From Pseudarthrobacter sulfonivorans (GTDB taxonomy: Bacteria > Actinomycetota > Actinomycetes > Actinomycetales > Micrococcaceae): a stretch of DNA of 64,000 nucleotides. Position numbers and translations under genes: made by a program. Below the pieces are notes generated by a model, which saw nothing but the letters and a program-made list of their open reading frames with translations, did not search any database and was not told where the DNA came from. The stretch lies in NCBI RefSeq assembly GCF_024391045.1, contig NZ_JANFCZ010000020.1:22745-86744 (forward strand), given 5' to 3'. Below are positions 19,090-28,297 of this stretch, one piece after another. Numbering within the stretch: position 1 is the first letter of the stretch; each line of letters starts with the position of its first letter.

Positions 19090-19200
19090 CTCGTTGCTAG
19101 CGGATTCGAATATCCGCACAGGCGGAGGCGTGAGCCTCAGTGCGATGGCGACGCGGAGGTCACGCCGGGCAGCACAGTATGGTCCAGGAGGGCTCATCTC

Positions 19201-19599
19201 ATGTCAGCTATATCTGCTTCACAGGATTCCCGTCCGCAGTTCGCGTCCGTCGAGCATCTGACGTCGCGGCAACGCAAAGAATCCCTGCCGCCACTCCGTC
19301 TTACCCGCAGGGGGCGAGTTGTCCTTATTGGCATCCCGCTGGTCCTCCTGGCCGCGATCCTTCTGTCGCTGGTGGGATTCCTTACCGCTCCGGCGAAGGC
19401 CGCGGATTCCGCCGCGGACCTTTCCGTCACGCCCACCGTCACGGTGACGGTTCAGCCGGGACAGTCGCTGTGGGCCATCGCCGGCACGGCGGCACCGCAG
19501 CGGGACGCCCGCGACGTCATTGCGGACATCGTTCAACTGAACAACCTCACCGGCGGCGGCGTCGTGCCCGGCCAGCAACTCTTTGTCCCCACCCGCTAA
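19201..19599 (+). CDS. LysM-domain SOS-associated division inhibitor (ChiZ/DivS/YneA-like)
   Basis: The 132-aa protein has a cytoplasmic N-terminus of about 40 residues, one membrane helix (VVLIGIPLVLLAAILLSLVG) and an extracellular LysM domain (VTVQPGQSLWAIAG, then IVQLNNLTGGGVVPGQQLF). Genes of this form lie divergent to lexA in actinobacteria (Rv2719c/ChiZ, DivS), and Bacillus has YneA. They delay septation during DNA damage. AGGAGG lies 9 bases before ATG. The LexA box upstream supports SOS induction. Its function here is inferred from position and architecture. Confidence 0.87.
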   Translation: MSAISASQDSRPQFASVEHLTSRQRKESLPPLRLTRRGRVVLIGIPLVLLAAILLSLVGFLTAPAKAADSAADLSVTPTVTVTVQPGQSLWAIAGTAAPQRDARDVIADIVQLNNLTGGGVVPGQQLFVPTR

Positions 19600-19684
19600 C
19601 TGCAGGGATAGACGTTTCAAGCGGTCAGGTCCGCCGCTGACCGTCACATTTTCCGGCCGTGTGCTTCGGAACTAAACTGTTCAG

Positions 19685-20803
19685 GTGAATGACCAGCTAG
19701 AGCGCCTGAACCGACTTCCCCTCCGGACCAACCTTCGCGGGCTCACCCCCTACGGTGCCCCCCAGTTGGACGTGCCCATCCTGCTGAACGTCAATGAGAA
19801 TACCCATGGCGTCCCGGCGGATGTGCAGGCGGCCATCGCAGCGGCCGTAACCGAAGCGGCGTCAGGGCTCAACCGCTACCCGGACCGCGAGTTCACGGAA
19901 CTCCGGGACGCGCTGGCCGAATACCTTGGTCATGGACTGGACGCCACCAACATCTGGGCCGCCAACGGGTCCAATGAAGTCCTCCAGCAGATCCTGCAGG
20001 CCTTCGGCGGGCCGGGACGTAAAGCCCTCGGGTTCCCGCCCACGTATTCCATGTACCCCTTGCTGGCCAGCGGCACCGACACCGAATACATCGTGGGCCA
20101 GCGCGCTGAAGATTACGGGCTGAGCGCCGAGTCAGCCGCCCTGCAGGTCAAGGAACTTCAGCCGAACATCGTTTTCCTTTGCTCGCCCAACAACCCCACC
20201 GGGACTGGTCTTGGCCTGGACGTGGTGGAGGCGGTGTACGCCGCCGGCGAGGCCAGCCAGACCATCGTGATCGTCGACGAGGCGTATCACGAATTCGCCC
20301 ATGACGGCACGCCCAGCGCCCTGACCTTGCTGCCGGGCAGGGAGCGCCTGATCGTTTCCCGCACCATGAGCAAGGCGTTTGCCCTTGCCGGAGCGCGCCT
20401 CGGCTACATGGCGGCCGCAGCTGAAGTGACGGACGCCCTCCGACTGGTCCGGTTGCCGTACCACCTCTCGGCGATCACCCAGGCCACGGCCCTGGCGGCC
20501 CTGCACCACAGGACTGCCCTGATGGCGGACGTCCAGGACATCAAGGAACAGCGGGACCGCATTGTCTCGGAACTGACCCGGATGGGCCTCAAACCGGCGG
20601 CCTCGGATTCCAACTATGTCTTTTTCGGCGGGTTGGACAGCCCGCACGAGGTCTGGCAGCAGCTGCTGGATGCGGGCGTACTGATTCGTGATGTCGGCAT
20701 CCCCGGCCACCTGCGGGTCACCGCGGGAACTGAGAGGGAGACCACAGCCTTCCTGACCTCCCTGGAGGGCATCCTGGCCGGCCAGGCCAAGCTCCCCGCC
20801 TAG
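19685..20803 (+). CDS. hisC: Histidinol-phosphate aminotransferase
   Basis: HisC makes L-histidinol phosphate from imidazole-acetol phosphate using PLP. The 372-aa protein contains [11 protein letters not shown] near residue 37, [11 protein letters not shown] near 160, DEAYHEF near 200, and the PLP lysine in [17 protein letters not shown] near 226-240. The GTG start lies 6 bases after TAAACT (19673-19678), the leaderless pattern. It opens a his cluster with hisB 55 bp downstream; a small GGCGCG/CGCGCC hairpin sits between them. No hisG or hisD is in the window. Confidence 0.96.
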   Translation: MNDQLERLNRLPLRTNLRGLTPYGAPQLDVPILLNVNENTHGVPADVQAAIAAAVTEAASGLNRYPDREFTELRDALAEYLGHGLDATNIWAANGSNEVLQQILQAFGGPGRKALGFPPTYSMYPLLASGTDTEYIVGQRAEDYGLSAESAALQVKELQPNIVFLCSPNNPTGTGLGLDVVEAVYAAGEASQTIVIVDEAYHEFAHDGTPSALTLLPGRERLIVSRTMSKAFALAGARLGYMAAAAEVTDALRLVRLPYHLSAITQATALAALHHRTALMADVQDIKEQRDRIVSELTRMGLKPAASDSNYVFFGGLDSPHEVWQQLLDAGVLIRDVGIPGHLRVTAGTERETTAFLTSLEGILAGQAKLPA

Positions 20804-20858
20804 ACTTGAAGTACCGGCGCGCCCGCGCGCCCTAATACTCCTGCGTTATAAGGACCAG

Positions 20859-21491
20859 ATGATCATGAGTTCCACCGGATTGAACGCTGCCGCGCCCCGG
20901 ACCGCACGCATGGAGCGTGCCACCAGTGAGTCGTCAGTGCTCGTGGAGATCAACCTCGACGGGACGGGCGTATCGGACATCGACACGTCGGTCCCGTTCT
21001 ACGACCACATGCTGACGGCGCTGTCCAAGCACTCGCTGATTGACATGACGGTCAAGGCCACCGGTGACATCCACATTGACGTCCACCACACGGTGGAGGA
21101 CGTCGCCATTACCTTCGGCGAGGTGTTGCGCACCGCGCTGGGCAACAAGGCGGGCATCCGTCGGTTCGGCGAGGCCACGGTACCCCTCGACGAGGCCCTG
21201 GCAAACGCCGTCGTCGACGTCTCCGGACGCCCGTACCTGGTCCACGGCGGCGAGCCTGCCGGGCAGGAATACCACCTGATCGGCGGTCACTTTACAGGGT
21301 CCCTGACCCGTCACGTCTTCGAGGCCATCACACTGCACGCTGGAATCTGCCTGCACATGAACGTCATTGCCGGGCGCGACCCGCACCACATCGTCGAAGC
21401 GCAGTTCAAGGCCTTCGCCCGCGCCCTGCGTGCCGCCGTCGAACCCGACCCCCGCGTGGAGGGGATTCCGTCCACCAAGGGTGCCCTGTGA
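20859..21491 (+). CDS. hisB: Imidazoleglycerol-phosphate dehydratase
   Basis: HisB removes water from imidazole glycerol phosphate. The 210-aa protein is the dehydratase alone, without the phosphatase domain of enterobacterial HisB. Metal-binding motifs are [37 protein letters not shown] and [24 protein letters not shown] lies about 5 bases before ATG 20859; ATG 20865 is an alternative. Its stop overlaps the hisH start by four bases (GTGA), which indicates translational coupling. Confidence 0.96.
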   Translation: MIMSSTGLNAAAPRTARMERATSESSVLVEINLDGTGVSDIDTSVPFYDHMLTALSKHSLIDMTVKATGDIHIDVHHTVEDVAITFGEVLRTALGNKAGIRRFGEATVPLDEALANAVVDVSGRPYLVHGGEPAGQEYHLIGGHFTGSLTRHVFEAITLHAGICLHMNVIAGRDPHHIVEAQFKAFARALRAAVEPDPRVEGIPSTKGAL

Positions 21492-22219
21492 CCGGCCAGA
21501 TCCTCCGTGATGGCGCCGTCATCGATCCCGCCACGGGCAAGAAGCCGGTGTCGCCCGAAGGCAAACCCACCGTCACCGTCCTGGACTACGGTTCGGGCAA
21601 CGTCCGCTCGGCGGTGCGTGCCCTCGAACGGGCCGGCGCCGAGGTCATCCTGAGCTCCAAGCCTGAAGACGTCCTGAATGCCGACGGCCTGGTGGTACCT
21701 GGCGTAGGTGCCTTTGAAACCGTGATGCGCGAACTCAAGGCTGTGGACGGCATCCGGCTGATCGGCCGGCGCGTAGCCGGCGGGCGTCCGGTCCTGGCCA
21801 TCTGCGTGGGCCTGCAAGTGATGTTCGAAGCCGGTGTGGAGCACGGGACCGAAGCCGAAGGCATGGGGGAGTGGCCCGGCAAGGTGGAGCTCCTTCCGGC
21901 GGACGTTGTGCCGCACATGGGTTGGAACACCGTTCAGGTACCCGAAGGCTCAAAGCTTTTCGCCGGTGTCGAGAACGAGCGGTTCTACTTCGTCCACTCG
22001 TACGGTGTGCAGGACTGGAACTTCGATGTCATCCAGCCCCGGATGACCGCGCCGCTGGTGACGTGGTCCGAGCACGGCGCGCGCTTCATCGCTGCCGTGG
22101 AAAACGGCCCGCTCTGCGCCACCCAGTTCCACCCGGAAAAATCCGGCGACGCCGGTGCCCGGCTGCTGCACAACTGGGTGGACGGCCTGCGCAAACCGTC
22201 CGCCGCAGGTACCGCCTAG
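21488..22219 (+). CDS. hisH: Imidazole glycerol phosphate synthase, glutaminase subunit
   Basis: HisH hydrolyses glutamine and passes ammonia to HisF. The 243-aa protein has an N-terminal extension of about 30 residues before [15 protein letters not shown]. The class I amidotransferase triad is visible: Cys in [10 protein letters not shown] near residue 103, and His/Glu in [11 protein letters not shown] near residue 215. hisF is not in this window. The next gene begins directly after its stop codon. Confidence 0.95.
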   Translation: MTGQILRDGAVIDPATGKKPVSPEGKPTVTVLDYGSGNVRSAVRALERAGAEVILSSKPEDVLNADGLVVPGVGAFETVMRELKAVDGIRLIGRRVAGGRPVLAICVGLQVMFEAGVEHGTEAEGMGEWPGKVELLPADVVPHMGWNTVQVPEGSKLFAGVENERFYFVHSYGVQDWNFDVIQPRMTAPLVTWSEHGARFIAAVENGPLCATQFHPEKSGDAGARLLHNWVDGLRKPSAAGTA

Positions 22220-22378
22220 ATGTGGTCCATCGTCCTCATGGGCCTCGCAGGCCTCCTGGTGGGAGGGGCGTTATCGTTCCGGCAGCAGCGCAAACCACTG
22301 TGGACTCAGATCAGTTTCTACGTCCTCGCCGGCATGTCACTGCTGGCGGCCTACCTGCTGACGCTTCCGGGCAACTAA
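22220..22378 (+). CDS. Small membrane protein within the his cluster
   Basis: ATG 22220 follows the hisH TAG with no gap and opens a 52-codon ORF ending in TAA at 22376-22378. The peptide starts MWSIVLMGLAGLLVGGALSF, has a short basic loop (RQQRKPLWTQ), then a second hydrophobic stretch (FYVLAGMSLLAAYLL). Two membrane helices in a hairpin are likely. Tight packing between hisH and hisA argues that it is translated. I do not recognise a function. Confidence 0.75.
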   Translation: MWSIVLMGLAGLLVGGALSFRQQRKPLWTQISFYVLAGMSLLAAYLLTLPGN

Positions 22379-22445
22379 GGGCCGGCGCACCACCGCACGA
22401 TCCGTCTCCGCACTGCCAGAATCACAACATTGAAGAGGATTTGAG

Positions 22446-23192
22446 ATGACCACCGCAACCGACCTGCCGATTCTTGAACTGCTGCCCGCCGTCGACGTCG
22501 TAAACGGCCAGGCCGTCCGGCTGGTCCAGGGGGAGGCCGGCAGCGAGACGAGCTACGGCACGCCGCTGGAGGCAGCCCTTAACTGGCAGCAGCAGGGCGC
22601 CGAGTGGGTGCACCTGGTGGATCTTGATGCTGCCTTCGGCCGCGGCTCCAACGCCAGCCTGCTCCGCGAAGTCGTAGGCCGGCTCGACATCAAGGTGGAG
22701 CTCTCCGGCGGCCTCCGGGATGACGAATCCCTCGAAGCGGCGCTGGACCTTGGCGTGGCCCGGGTCAACCTCGGTACGGCGGCGCTGGAGAACCCGGAAT
22801 GGACCCGCAAGGCCATCGAACGTTTCGGTGACAAGATCGCCGTCGGCCTTGACGTCCGCGGAACAACGCTGGCGGGCCGGGGCTGGACCAAGGAAGGCGG
22901 CGACCTCTGGGAGGTTCTTGGCCGCCTCGAAGAGTCCGGTTGCGCCCGGTATGTGGTCACGGACGTCACCAAGGACGGCACCCTGCAGGGCCCCAACGTG
23001 GAGCTGCTCCGCCAGATGGTTGAGAAGACCGGCAAGCCGGTGGTGGCCTCGGGCGGCATCTCCAGCCTGGACGACCTCAAGGTACTTCGGTCGCTGGTGC
23101 CCCTGGGTGTGGAAGGGGCGATCGTGGGCAAGGCACTGTACGCCGGCGCGTTTACGCTGCCTGAAGCCCTCGACGTCGCCGGACGCCGCTAG
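22446..23192 (+). CDS. hisA: Phosphoribosyl isomerase (HisA/PriA)
   Basis: This 248-aa TIM-barrel enzyme isomerises ProFAR to PRFAR. Actinobacterial members (PriA) often also act as TrpF in tryptophan synthesis; dual use is inferred here from lineage. Catalytic Asp residues lie in [15 protein letters not shown] (near residue 15) and [14 protein letters not shown] (near residue 178). Phosphate-binding glycines occur in [10 protein letters not shown] and [22 protein letters not shown] precedes ATG. Confidence 0.94.
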   Translation: MTTATDLPILELLPAVDVVNGQAVRLVQGEAGSETSYGTPLEAALNWQQQGAEWVHLVDLDAAFGRGSNASLLREVVGRLDIKVELSGGLRDDESLEAALDLGVARVNLGTAALENPEWTRKAIERFGDKIAVGLDVRGTTLAGRGWTKEGGDLWEVLGRLEESGCARYVVTDVTKDGTLQGPNVELLRQMVEKTGKPVVASGGISSLDDLKVLRSLVPLGVEGAIVGKALYAGAFTLPEALDVAGRR

Positions 23193-23201
23193 CCGGGCCC
23201 C

Positions 23202-24098
23202 GTGGACAGCACGCACACACCCGGAACAAACGGCGGGACTCCGGTCCAGCGCCACCTTCCCGGACACATCGCCGCTGCCCTTGCCGGCGCGGGCGGCCCC
23301 GCAGACTCGGCAGGGAGGCCCTGGGAAGGCCGTAGCCTGGCCGGGGAAGACGCCAGGATCCACAACTTCGAGGACGACGACGGAACGGCGGACGCCGGTT
23401 ACCTCGCCGCCGTGGGGGCGCTGGTTGACGGCACCGGTGACGAGGCCGCGGTGGTGGCCTCGCTCGCCACTGCCCGCGTCTTCATCCCCATCATCGCGCA
23501 GCTCGGCGCCGAGGCGGAGGGCGTGGACGGTCTGACCGCCGATAAGCAGGCCGACATGGCGCTGGTGACCCTCCAGGCAGCGGACGGGCGGACAGCCATG
23601 CCCGCGTTCACCTCTGCTGAGCAGCTGGCTGCCTGGCATCCCGAGGCGCGGCCGGTGGCGGTGTACGCGGCCCGTGCCGCGCTCTCAGCTGTCTCCGAGG
23701 GGGCTGAATTGCTGGTCCTTGACCCGGGTTCGGACGTTACCCTCGTGGTCCGCCGGCCCGCGGTGTGGGCACTCGCCCAGCAGCAGGAGTGGATTCCTTC
23801 CTACACCGATGCCGCACTGGCAGCCGAAATGTCCGACGCCGCGGGCCGTTTCCCGGCGGTCCGCAGCATCGAACTGCTGCCGGGATCCGGCGTTGCCGCC
23901 GTGACCGGCGGGGGAGTCCCGCTCTCCGGGGGCGGTGCCGGACCGGAACTGCAGGTGGTCCTCTACCTTGAAGATGGCCTTGACGCCGCCGCGGTCCAGG
24001 AGCTCGTCGCCGGACTACAGGCCGCCTGGTCCCGGAATGTATTGTTTGGTGAGCGGGTCGACTCCATGGAAATAAAGTTGCGGCGCGCGGTTCAGTAG
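23202..24098 (+). CDS. SseB-family protein
   Basis: The 298-aa protein fits the SseB N-terminal family: an acidic segment, then VFIPIIAQLGAE, ADMALVTLQAADGRTAMPAFTS and LLVLDPGSDVTLVVRRPAVWAL. The C-terminal third (SIELLPGSGVAAV to ELQVVLYLEDGLDAAAVQEL) is also typical. No catalytic motif is evident. SseB proteins have roles in type III secretion in some Gram-negatives, but actinobacterial members are uncharacterised. GTG 23202 lies 9 bp after hisA, so it is probably the last gene of that operon. Confidence 0.8.
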   Translation: MDSTHTPGTNGGTPVQRHLPGHIAAALAGAGGPADSAGRPWEGRSLAGEDARIHNFEDDDGTADAGYLAAVGALVDGTGDEAAVVASLATARVFIPIIAQLGAEAEGVDGLTADKQADMALVTLQAADGRTAMPAFTSAEQLAAWHPEARPVAVYAARAALSAVSEGAELLVLDPGSDVTLVVRRPAVWALAQQQEWIPSYTDAALAAEMSDAAGRFPAVRSIELLPGSGVAAVTGGGVPLSGGGAGPELQVVLYLEDGLDAAAVQELVAGLQAAWSRNVLFGERVDSMEIKLRRAVQ

Positions 24099-24155
24099 CT
24101 GACGGTCAGCGGGGAGACCCCTCGGTCTGCCCGTACCAGACCCAAAGGATCCTCC

Positions 24156-25460
24156 GTGAATTTCGCTCTCTACCGGGAGTTGCTCGCCGTCGGGCCCATC
24201 AGGCGGCTCCTGCTCGTGGGCATGGTGGCCCGCATCCCGCACTCGGCCGCAGGCGTCCTGCTCACCCTGCACATCGTCCTCACCCTGGACAAAGGCTACG
24301 CCGCCGCCGGCGCAGCTGCCGCGGTGATGACCATCGGCATAGCCGTGGGTGCCCCCTGGCGTGGCCGGCGCGTTGACACGGTCGGCCTGCGCAGGGCGCT
24401 GATCCCGTCGGTGGTGTGCGAAGCCGTCATCTGGTCTGTTGTGCCACATGTCAGCTATGAATTGTTGTTGCCGTTGGTCTTTGTCGGTGGACTGCTGACC
24501 CTCCCGATCTTCAGCGTGATCCGGCAGTCCCTGGGAGTTCTCGCTGACGGTGCCCAGCGCCGGACCGCGTTCGCCCTGGACTCGATCGCCACGGAGGTCG
24601 TGTTTATGATCGGACCCGCCGCCGGCGCCGTCGTAGCCACCAGCGGATTCACTGTCCTGGGTCTCACCGTGGTGGGCCTGTCCACGTCCCTCGCAGGACT
24701 GTTCCTGATGTGGTTCAACCCGCCCACGCGCAGCGCGACCCGGACGGAGGACGCCGAGGCGGACCAGCAGCACGCTGCGGAGGCGGCCGTGGTGTCCACG
24801 GCGCCGGTCCATGTCCAGGAGGCGGCGGCCGATCTTGTGCCGGCCGGCGTCGAGGCCGCAGGGGCCGGGCGGACAGGCCTGTGTGGCAAAGTGGCCCACA
24901 ATTTTGCGTGGTTTACGGCTGCTGTCGCAGCGGTCTTTGCGGTTGCGGCGGGGACCGGGATGGTCCTCAGCGGCACCGACGTAGGCATTGTTGCGGCCTT
25001 GGAAATCGGCGGGCACCAGAGCGAAATCGGCGTCGTTTTCCTCTTCTGGTGCGCCGCGTCCGTGCTCGGTGGGCTGGTCTACGGCGCCATGCACCGGCCG
25101 GTGTCGCCAATGCTCCTGCTCCTCGGCATGGCGGCCCTGACCATCCCGATGGGATTCGCGCACGATACCTGGACCCTGGCGTTCGTTTCGATCCTGCCGG
25201 GACTCCTGTGCGCACCGGTACTCTCGGCGGCTTCGGAAAAAGTAGCTGACCTGGTGGCCGAGGAACGCCGCGGCGAGGCGATGGGCTGGTACGGCTCGGC
25301 ACTCACGGCCGGTGTGGCGCTGGGCGCACCGCTCGCCGGAATCTTCATCGACGGAACGGGACCGTCCGGAGGCTTTGTGGCGGTGGGCCTTGCGGGTGTG
25401 CTGCTTTGCCTGGTGGGACTGCTGCTGCAGGCAATGCGGCGCCGCAAGGTGGCTGCCTAA
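24156..25460 (+). CDS. Major facilitator superfamily transporter
   Basis: The 434-aa protein has about twelve hydrophobic segments in two halves joined by a charged loop (residues about 190-245, acidic and Ala-rich). The first half includes GAPWRGRRVDTVGLRRALIP, a variant of MFS motif A. AAAGGA lies 5-6 bases before GTG 24156. The substrate cannot be told from sequence; the general shape is that of a drug or metabolite exporter. Two hairpins follow the gene. Confidence 0.85.
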   Translation: MNFALYRELLAVGPIRRLLLVGMVARIPHSAAGVLLTLHIVLTLDKGYAAAGAAAAVMTIGIAVGAPWRGRRVDTVGLRRALIPSVVCEAVIWSVVPHVSYELLLPLVFVGGLLTLPIFSVIRQSLGVLADGAQRRTAFALDSIATEVVFMIGPAAGAVVATSGFTVLGLTVVGLSTSLAGLFLMWFNPPTRSATRTEDAEADQQHAAEAAVVSTAPVHVQEAAADLVPAGVEAAGAGRTGLCGKVAHNFAWFTAAVAAVFAVAAGTGMVLSGTDVGIVAALEIGGHQSEIGVVFLFWCAASVLGGLVYGAMHRPVSPMLLLLGMAALTIPMGFAHDTWTLAFVSILPGLLCAPVLSAASEKVADLVAEERRGEAMGWYGSALTAGVALGAPLAGIFIDGTGPSGGFVAVGLAGVLLCLVGLLLQAMRRRKVAA

Positions 25461-25472
25461 GCCCTCTCGCGA

Positions 25473-25535
25473 GAGTTCTTGTCCAGTTAGTCGGCCTTTT
25501 CGGGGGCGGAAGTGCAATTACCTGGACAAAAACTC
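25473..25535. repeat. 63-bp symmetric palindrome between convergent genes
   Basis: Outer arms GAGTTCTTGTCCAG (25473-25486) and CTGGACAAAAACTC (25522-25535) pair over 14 bases with one mismatch. Further pairs continue inward around a centre at 25504. A separate CTCTCGCGAGAG palindrome (25464-25475) overlaps the left edge. It lies between the MFS gene and the DUF1844 gene and is distinct from the terminator that follows. Confidence 0.7.
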
Positions 25536-25544
25536 GGGGAAACG

Positions 25545-25589
25545 ACGACGGCGGCCGGCGGACCACCGTGGTCCGCCCGCCGCCGTCGT
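25545..25589. terminator. Terminator between MFS and DUF1844 genes
   Basis: A 21-position hairpin (ACGACGGCGGC at 25545-25555 with GCCGCCGTCGT at 25579-25589, plus an inner GGCGGACCA/TGGTCCGCC stem) has one C/C mismatch and a CCG loop. GATTTAGTTTTT follows on the plus strand, which favours termination of the MFS gene. Confidence 0.85.
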
Positions 25590-25623
25590 GATTTAGTTTT
25601 TGGAGGAAATGCCGCGTCGGGTA

Positions 25624-26010
25624 CTAGTTGACCGCACCGGTGTACTTCTCGCCGGGGCCCTTGCCCGGGGCATCCGGAATGACGGATTCCTCGCGGAAGG
25701 CCAGCTGCAGGGACCGCAGTCCATCGCGCAACGGTCCGGCATGCTGCGAGCCGATTTCCGGAGCGGCGGCCGTCACCAGGCCGGCGAGGGCGGTGATGAG
25801 TTTGCGGGCCTCATCCAGGTCCTTCAGTTCCTCCGCGTTGTCCTCGGCCGCGAGGCCAAGCTTGACGGCCGCGGCACTCATCAGGTGGACCGCAGCGGTG
25901 GTGATGACCTCGATGGCCGGCACCTCGGAGATGTCGCGGATTTGCTGGCTCACGTCGGCCTCGGCAGGGGCGGCCTCGAAAACGTGTGAATTACTGTCTG
26001 GGGTACTCAT
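25624..26010 (-). CDS. DUF1844 domain protein
   Basis: The 128-aa acidic protein carries the DUF1844 core (SEVPAIEVITTAAVHLMSAA, then VKLGLAAEDNAEELKDLDEA and RKLITALAGLV). The family is common beside infC in actinobacteria and has no known function. ATG 26010 gives MSTPDSNSHVFEAAPAEADV, a plausible start; an in-frame ATG at 26142 would reach into the infC promoter region and is unlikely. It is divergent from infC. Confidence 0.85.
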   Translation of the reverse strand: MSTPDSNSHVFEAAPAEADVSQQIRDISEVPAIEVITTAAVHLMSAAAVKLGLAAEDNAEELKDLDEARKLITALAGLVTAAAPEIGSQHAGPLRDGLRSLQLAFREESVIPDAPGKGPGEKYTGAVN

Positions 26011-26103
26011 ACTGGTAAGCTTGTCACAGACCGACTGAATGTCGTTATTTTGCTGTGTTAAGGTCCCGCCGGCGCCCCGCTGCGTTGTGAGGGATATTTT
26101 CTG

Positions 26104-26357
26104 TAGAATGGCATGCAGTTTGCAAGCGGAGTTCTCTCCCACCCGCGTCAGCCGTTTTCCCGCCGGAAGCCATTCCAGGGAAGCAAGGTTGCCGGGTAAC
26201 GGTCGGACAGTTCGTCAGGCGTTGTGCCTGAGGAGCTGCGCACGGCTTCTCCCAGGGGAAGCGTGGATCCGACCATTGAGGCCTTCGATTGCTCCGGCAA
26301 TTGGGGGCCTTCTCTATTTGCCGGTGGGTTTACTACATCAATCACAGGAGCTTTAAC
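26104..26357 (+). promoter_or_regulatory. infC promoter and long leader
   Basis: A good -10, TAGAAT, lies at 26104-26109, giving a leader of about 240 nt. Near its end a hairpin forms: AGGCC (26279-26283) pairs with GGCCT (26306-26310), enclosing ATTGC/GCAAT around a C(TCCG)G tetraloop. TCTCTATTT follows, so it resembles an intrinsic attenuator. AGGAG at 26346-26350 then precedes the ATT start. infC-rpmI-rplT leaders are autoregulated in other phyla; the mechanism here is inferred. Confidence 0.5.
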
Positions 26358-27437
26358 ATTAGCGAGCCAAGAATCAATGAGCGTATCCGCGTCCCCGAGG
26401 TGCGGCTGGTCGGCCCTGCAGGTGAACAGGTAGGAGTCGTCCGTATTGAGGATGCCCTGCGTCTGGCTGCTGAGTCCGATCTTGATCTCGTTGAAGTAGC
26501 ACCTCAGGCCAAGCCTCCGGTGTGCAAGCTGATGGACTTCGGCAAGTACAAGTACGAGGCCGCAGTCAAGGCACGTGAAGCCCGGAAGAACCAGACCAAC
26601 ACGGTCCTGAAGGAAATCCGCTTCCGTCTGAAGATCGACACTCACGACTACGAAACCAAGCGCGGCCATGCGCTTCGCTTCCTCGGTGCAGGTGACAAGG
26701 TCAAGGCCATGATCCAGTTCCGTGGCCGCGAGCAGCAGCGTCCGGAGATGGGCATCCGCCTGCTCCAGCGTTTCGCTGACGATGTCGCCGAAGTGGGCGT
26801 TGTTGAGTCCAGCCCGCGTATTGATGGCCGCAACATGGTGATGGTCGTGGGCCCGCTGAAGAACAAGGCAGAAGCCAAGGCTGAGGCACGCCGCGCATCG
26901 CAGCGTGCAGAGGCCAAGGCGCAGAACGAAGCCAAGGCTTCGGGCCGCATCGATGTCACCGGTGACGATCAGGCGCCGCTGACCCAGTCATTGGCTGACC
27001 TGCTTCCGGAAGGGTTCGCCATTACCACGCAGCCTGAAGCCCCTGCGGCGGCAACGTCGGAAGCAGACGCCACTGAGGCGGCAGCTCCGGAAGAGGCAGC
27101 CACCGCGAAGGCTGAAGCAGCTGAGGCACCCGCTGTTGCTGTGGCTGACGCCCCGGCGAAGGAAGCACCGGTCAAGGAAGCCGCTGCCCAGGAGGCGGCC
27201 AAGCAGGCTGCCCCGAAGGCTGCTGCTCCCAAACGGGAAGCCCCGAAGGCAGCCCCGGCTCCGGCCAAGGCTGCCGAGGCCAAGCCCGCTGAAGCTGTCA
27301 AGGCGCCGGCTCCGGCCGCGCCGAAGCCTGCCGCAGTCCCGATGCCCAAGCCGGTAGCCCGGCCCGCGGCACCGAAGCCGGCTGCACGGCCTGCCCCCAA
27401 GGCAGCCCCCAAGCCGGCCGGCAAAAAGACTACCTAG
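26358..27437 (+). CDS. infC: Translation initiation factor IF-3 (ATT start, long C-terminal tail)
   Basis: IF-3 keeps 30S subunits free and checks start codons. The family N-terminus [19 protein letters not shown] begins exactly at ATT 26358, with AGGAG 7 bases upstream and no in-frame ATG or GTG nearby. A rare AUU start is known from E. coli infC, where it allows self-regulation. The two IF-3 domains span about residues 1-170 ([37 protein letters not shown]). A further 180 residues are almost only Ala, Pro, Lys and Glu. Such tails occur in other actinobacteria but this one is long. Total length is 359 aa. Confidence 0.95.
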   Translation: MSEPRINERIRVPEVRLVGPAGEQVGVVRIEDALRLAAESDLDLVEVAPQAKPPVCKLMDFGKYKYEAAVKAREARKNQTNTVLKEIRFRLKIDTHDYETKRGHALRFLGAGDKVKAMIQFRGREQQRPEMGIRLLQRFADDVAEVGVVESSPRIDGRNMVMVVGPLKNKAEAKAEARRASQRAEAKAQNEAKASGRIDVTGDDQAPLTQSLADLLPEGFAITTQPEAPAAATSEADATEAAAPEEAATAKAEAAEAPAVAVADAPAKEAPVKEAAAQEAAKQAAPKAAAPKREAPKAAPAPAKAAEAKPAEAVKAPAPAAPKPAAVPMPKPVARPAAPKPAARPAPKAAPKPAGKKTT

Positions 27438-27444
27438 TTCGAAG

Positions 27445-27467
27445 CTGCGGGAGGTTTCCTCCCGCAG
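27445..27467 (+). terminator. Hairpin between infC and rpmI
   Basis: A perfect 10-bp stem (CTGCGGGAGG / CCTCCCGCAG) with a TTT loop starts 8 bp after the infC stop. No T tract follows. It could attenuate, stabilise the 3' end of infC, or mark an RNA processing site between infC and the ribosomal protein genes. Confidence 0.55.
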
Positions 27468-27552
27468 TACGCAACCAGCATGCTGCCTGCAGGGGCGGCT
27501 GCTCGAAAGAACTGCAGACAACGTCTGCGGACACGTAAGGAGATCGGTTCCC

Positions 27553-27747
27553 ATGCCGAAGATGAAGACCCACAGTGGTGCTAAGAAGCGCTTCAAGCTG
27601 ACCGGCAGCGGTAAGCTGCGCCGCCAGCAGGCCAACCGCCGCCACTACCTCGAGCACAAGTCCTCCAGGCTGACCCGTCGTCTCGCCGGCGACAAGATTG
27701 TCTTCAAGGGTGACGCTAAGGTCATCCGGAAGATGCTCGGCATCTAA
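27553..27747 (+). CDS. rpmI: 50S ribosomal protein L35
   Basis: The 64-aa, strongly basic protein begins [20 protein letters not shown] and contains [16 protein letters not shown], both diagnostic of bL35. AAGGAG lies 10 bases before ATG. It is the second gene of the conserved infC-rpmI-rplT operon. Confidence 0.98.
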   Translation: MPKMKTHSGAKKRFKLTGSGKLRRQQANRRHYLEHKSSRLTRRLAGDKIVFKGDAKVIRKMLGI

Positions 27748-27863
27748 GTTCCAAGTTTCCTGGCTGGTGCCACCTGGCAGCAGTCAACTACCAATAAGGC
27801 TTCTCAGGCCAGCCGGTTGTCCGGCAGTAGATGCTTGGGATCAGATTTTGAAGGAGTACGCAC

Positions 27864-28247
27864 GTGGCACGTGTGAAGAGGGCGGTCAACGCCCACAAGA
27901 AGCGCCGGGTTATCCTTGAACGCGCAAAGGGCTACCGTGGACAGCGTTCACGCCTGTACCGCAAAGCCAAAGAGCAGCTGCTGCACTCGTTTGTGTACAG
28001 CTACGGTGACCGCAAGAAGAAGAAGGGCGACTTCCGCCGCCTGTGGATCCAGCGCATCAACGCTGCATCCCGCGCCAACGGCCTCACCTACAACCGTCTG
28101 ATCCAGGGCCTGAAGGCCGCTGAGGTTGAGGTTGACCGCCGCATGCTGGCCGAACTGGCTGTCTCCGACGCCAACGCCTTCGCCGCACTGGTGCAGATCG
28201 CCAAAGATTCCCTGCCTGCTGACACGTCGGCTCCGGCCGCAAAGTAG
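27864..28247 (+). CDS. rplT: 50S ribosomal protein L20
   Basis: The 127-aa protein starts [20 protein letters not shown] and contains [20 protein letters not shown] and [20 protein letters not shown], typical of bL20, which helps assemble 23S rRNA. GAAGGAG lies 8 bases before GTG 27864. In other bacteria L20 represses this operon by binding its leader. A short Ala/Pro tail ends the protein. Confidence 0.98.
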   Translation: MARVKRAVNAHKKRRVILERAKGYRGQRSRLYRKAKEQLLHSFVYSYGDRKKKKGDFRRLWIQRINAASRANGLTYNRLIQGLKAAEVEVDRRMLAELAVSDANAFAALVQIAKDSLPADTSAPAAK

Positions 28248-28297
28248 CACTCAAGGCCCGTTCGAGGACCGGTGGCTGAAGCCACTAAGGTTCTTAT

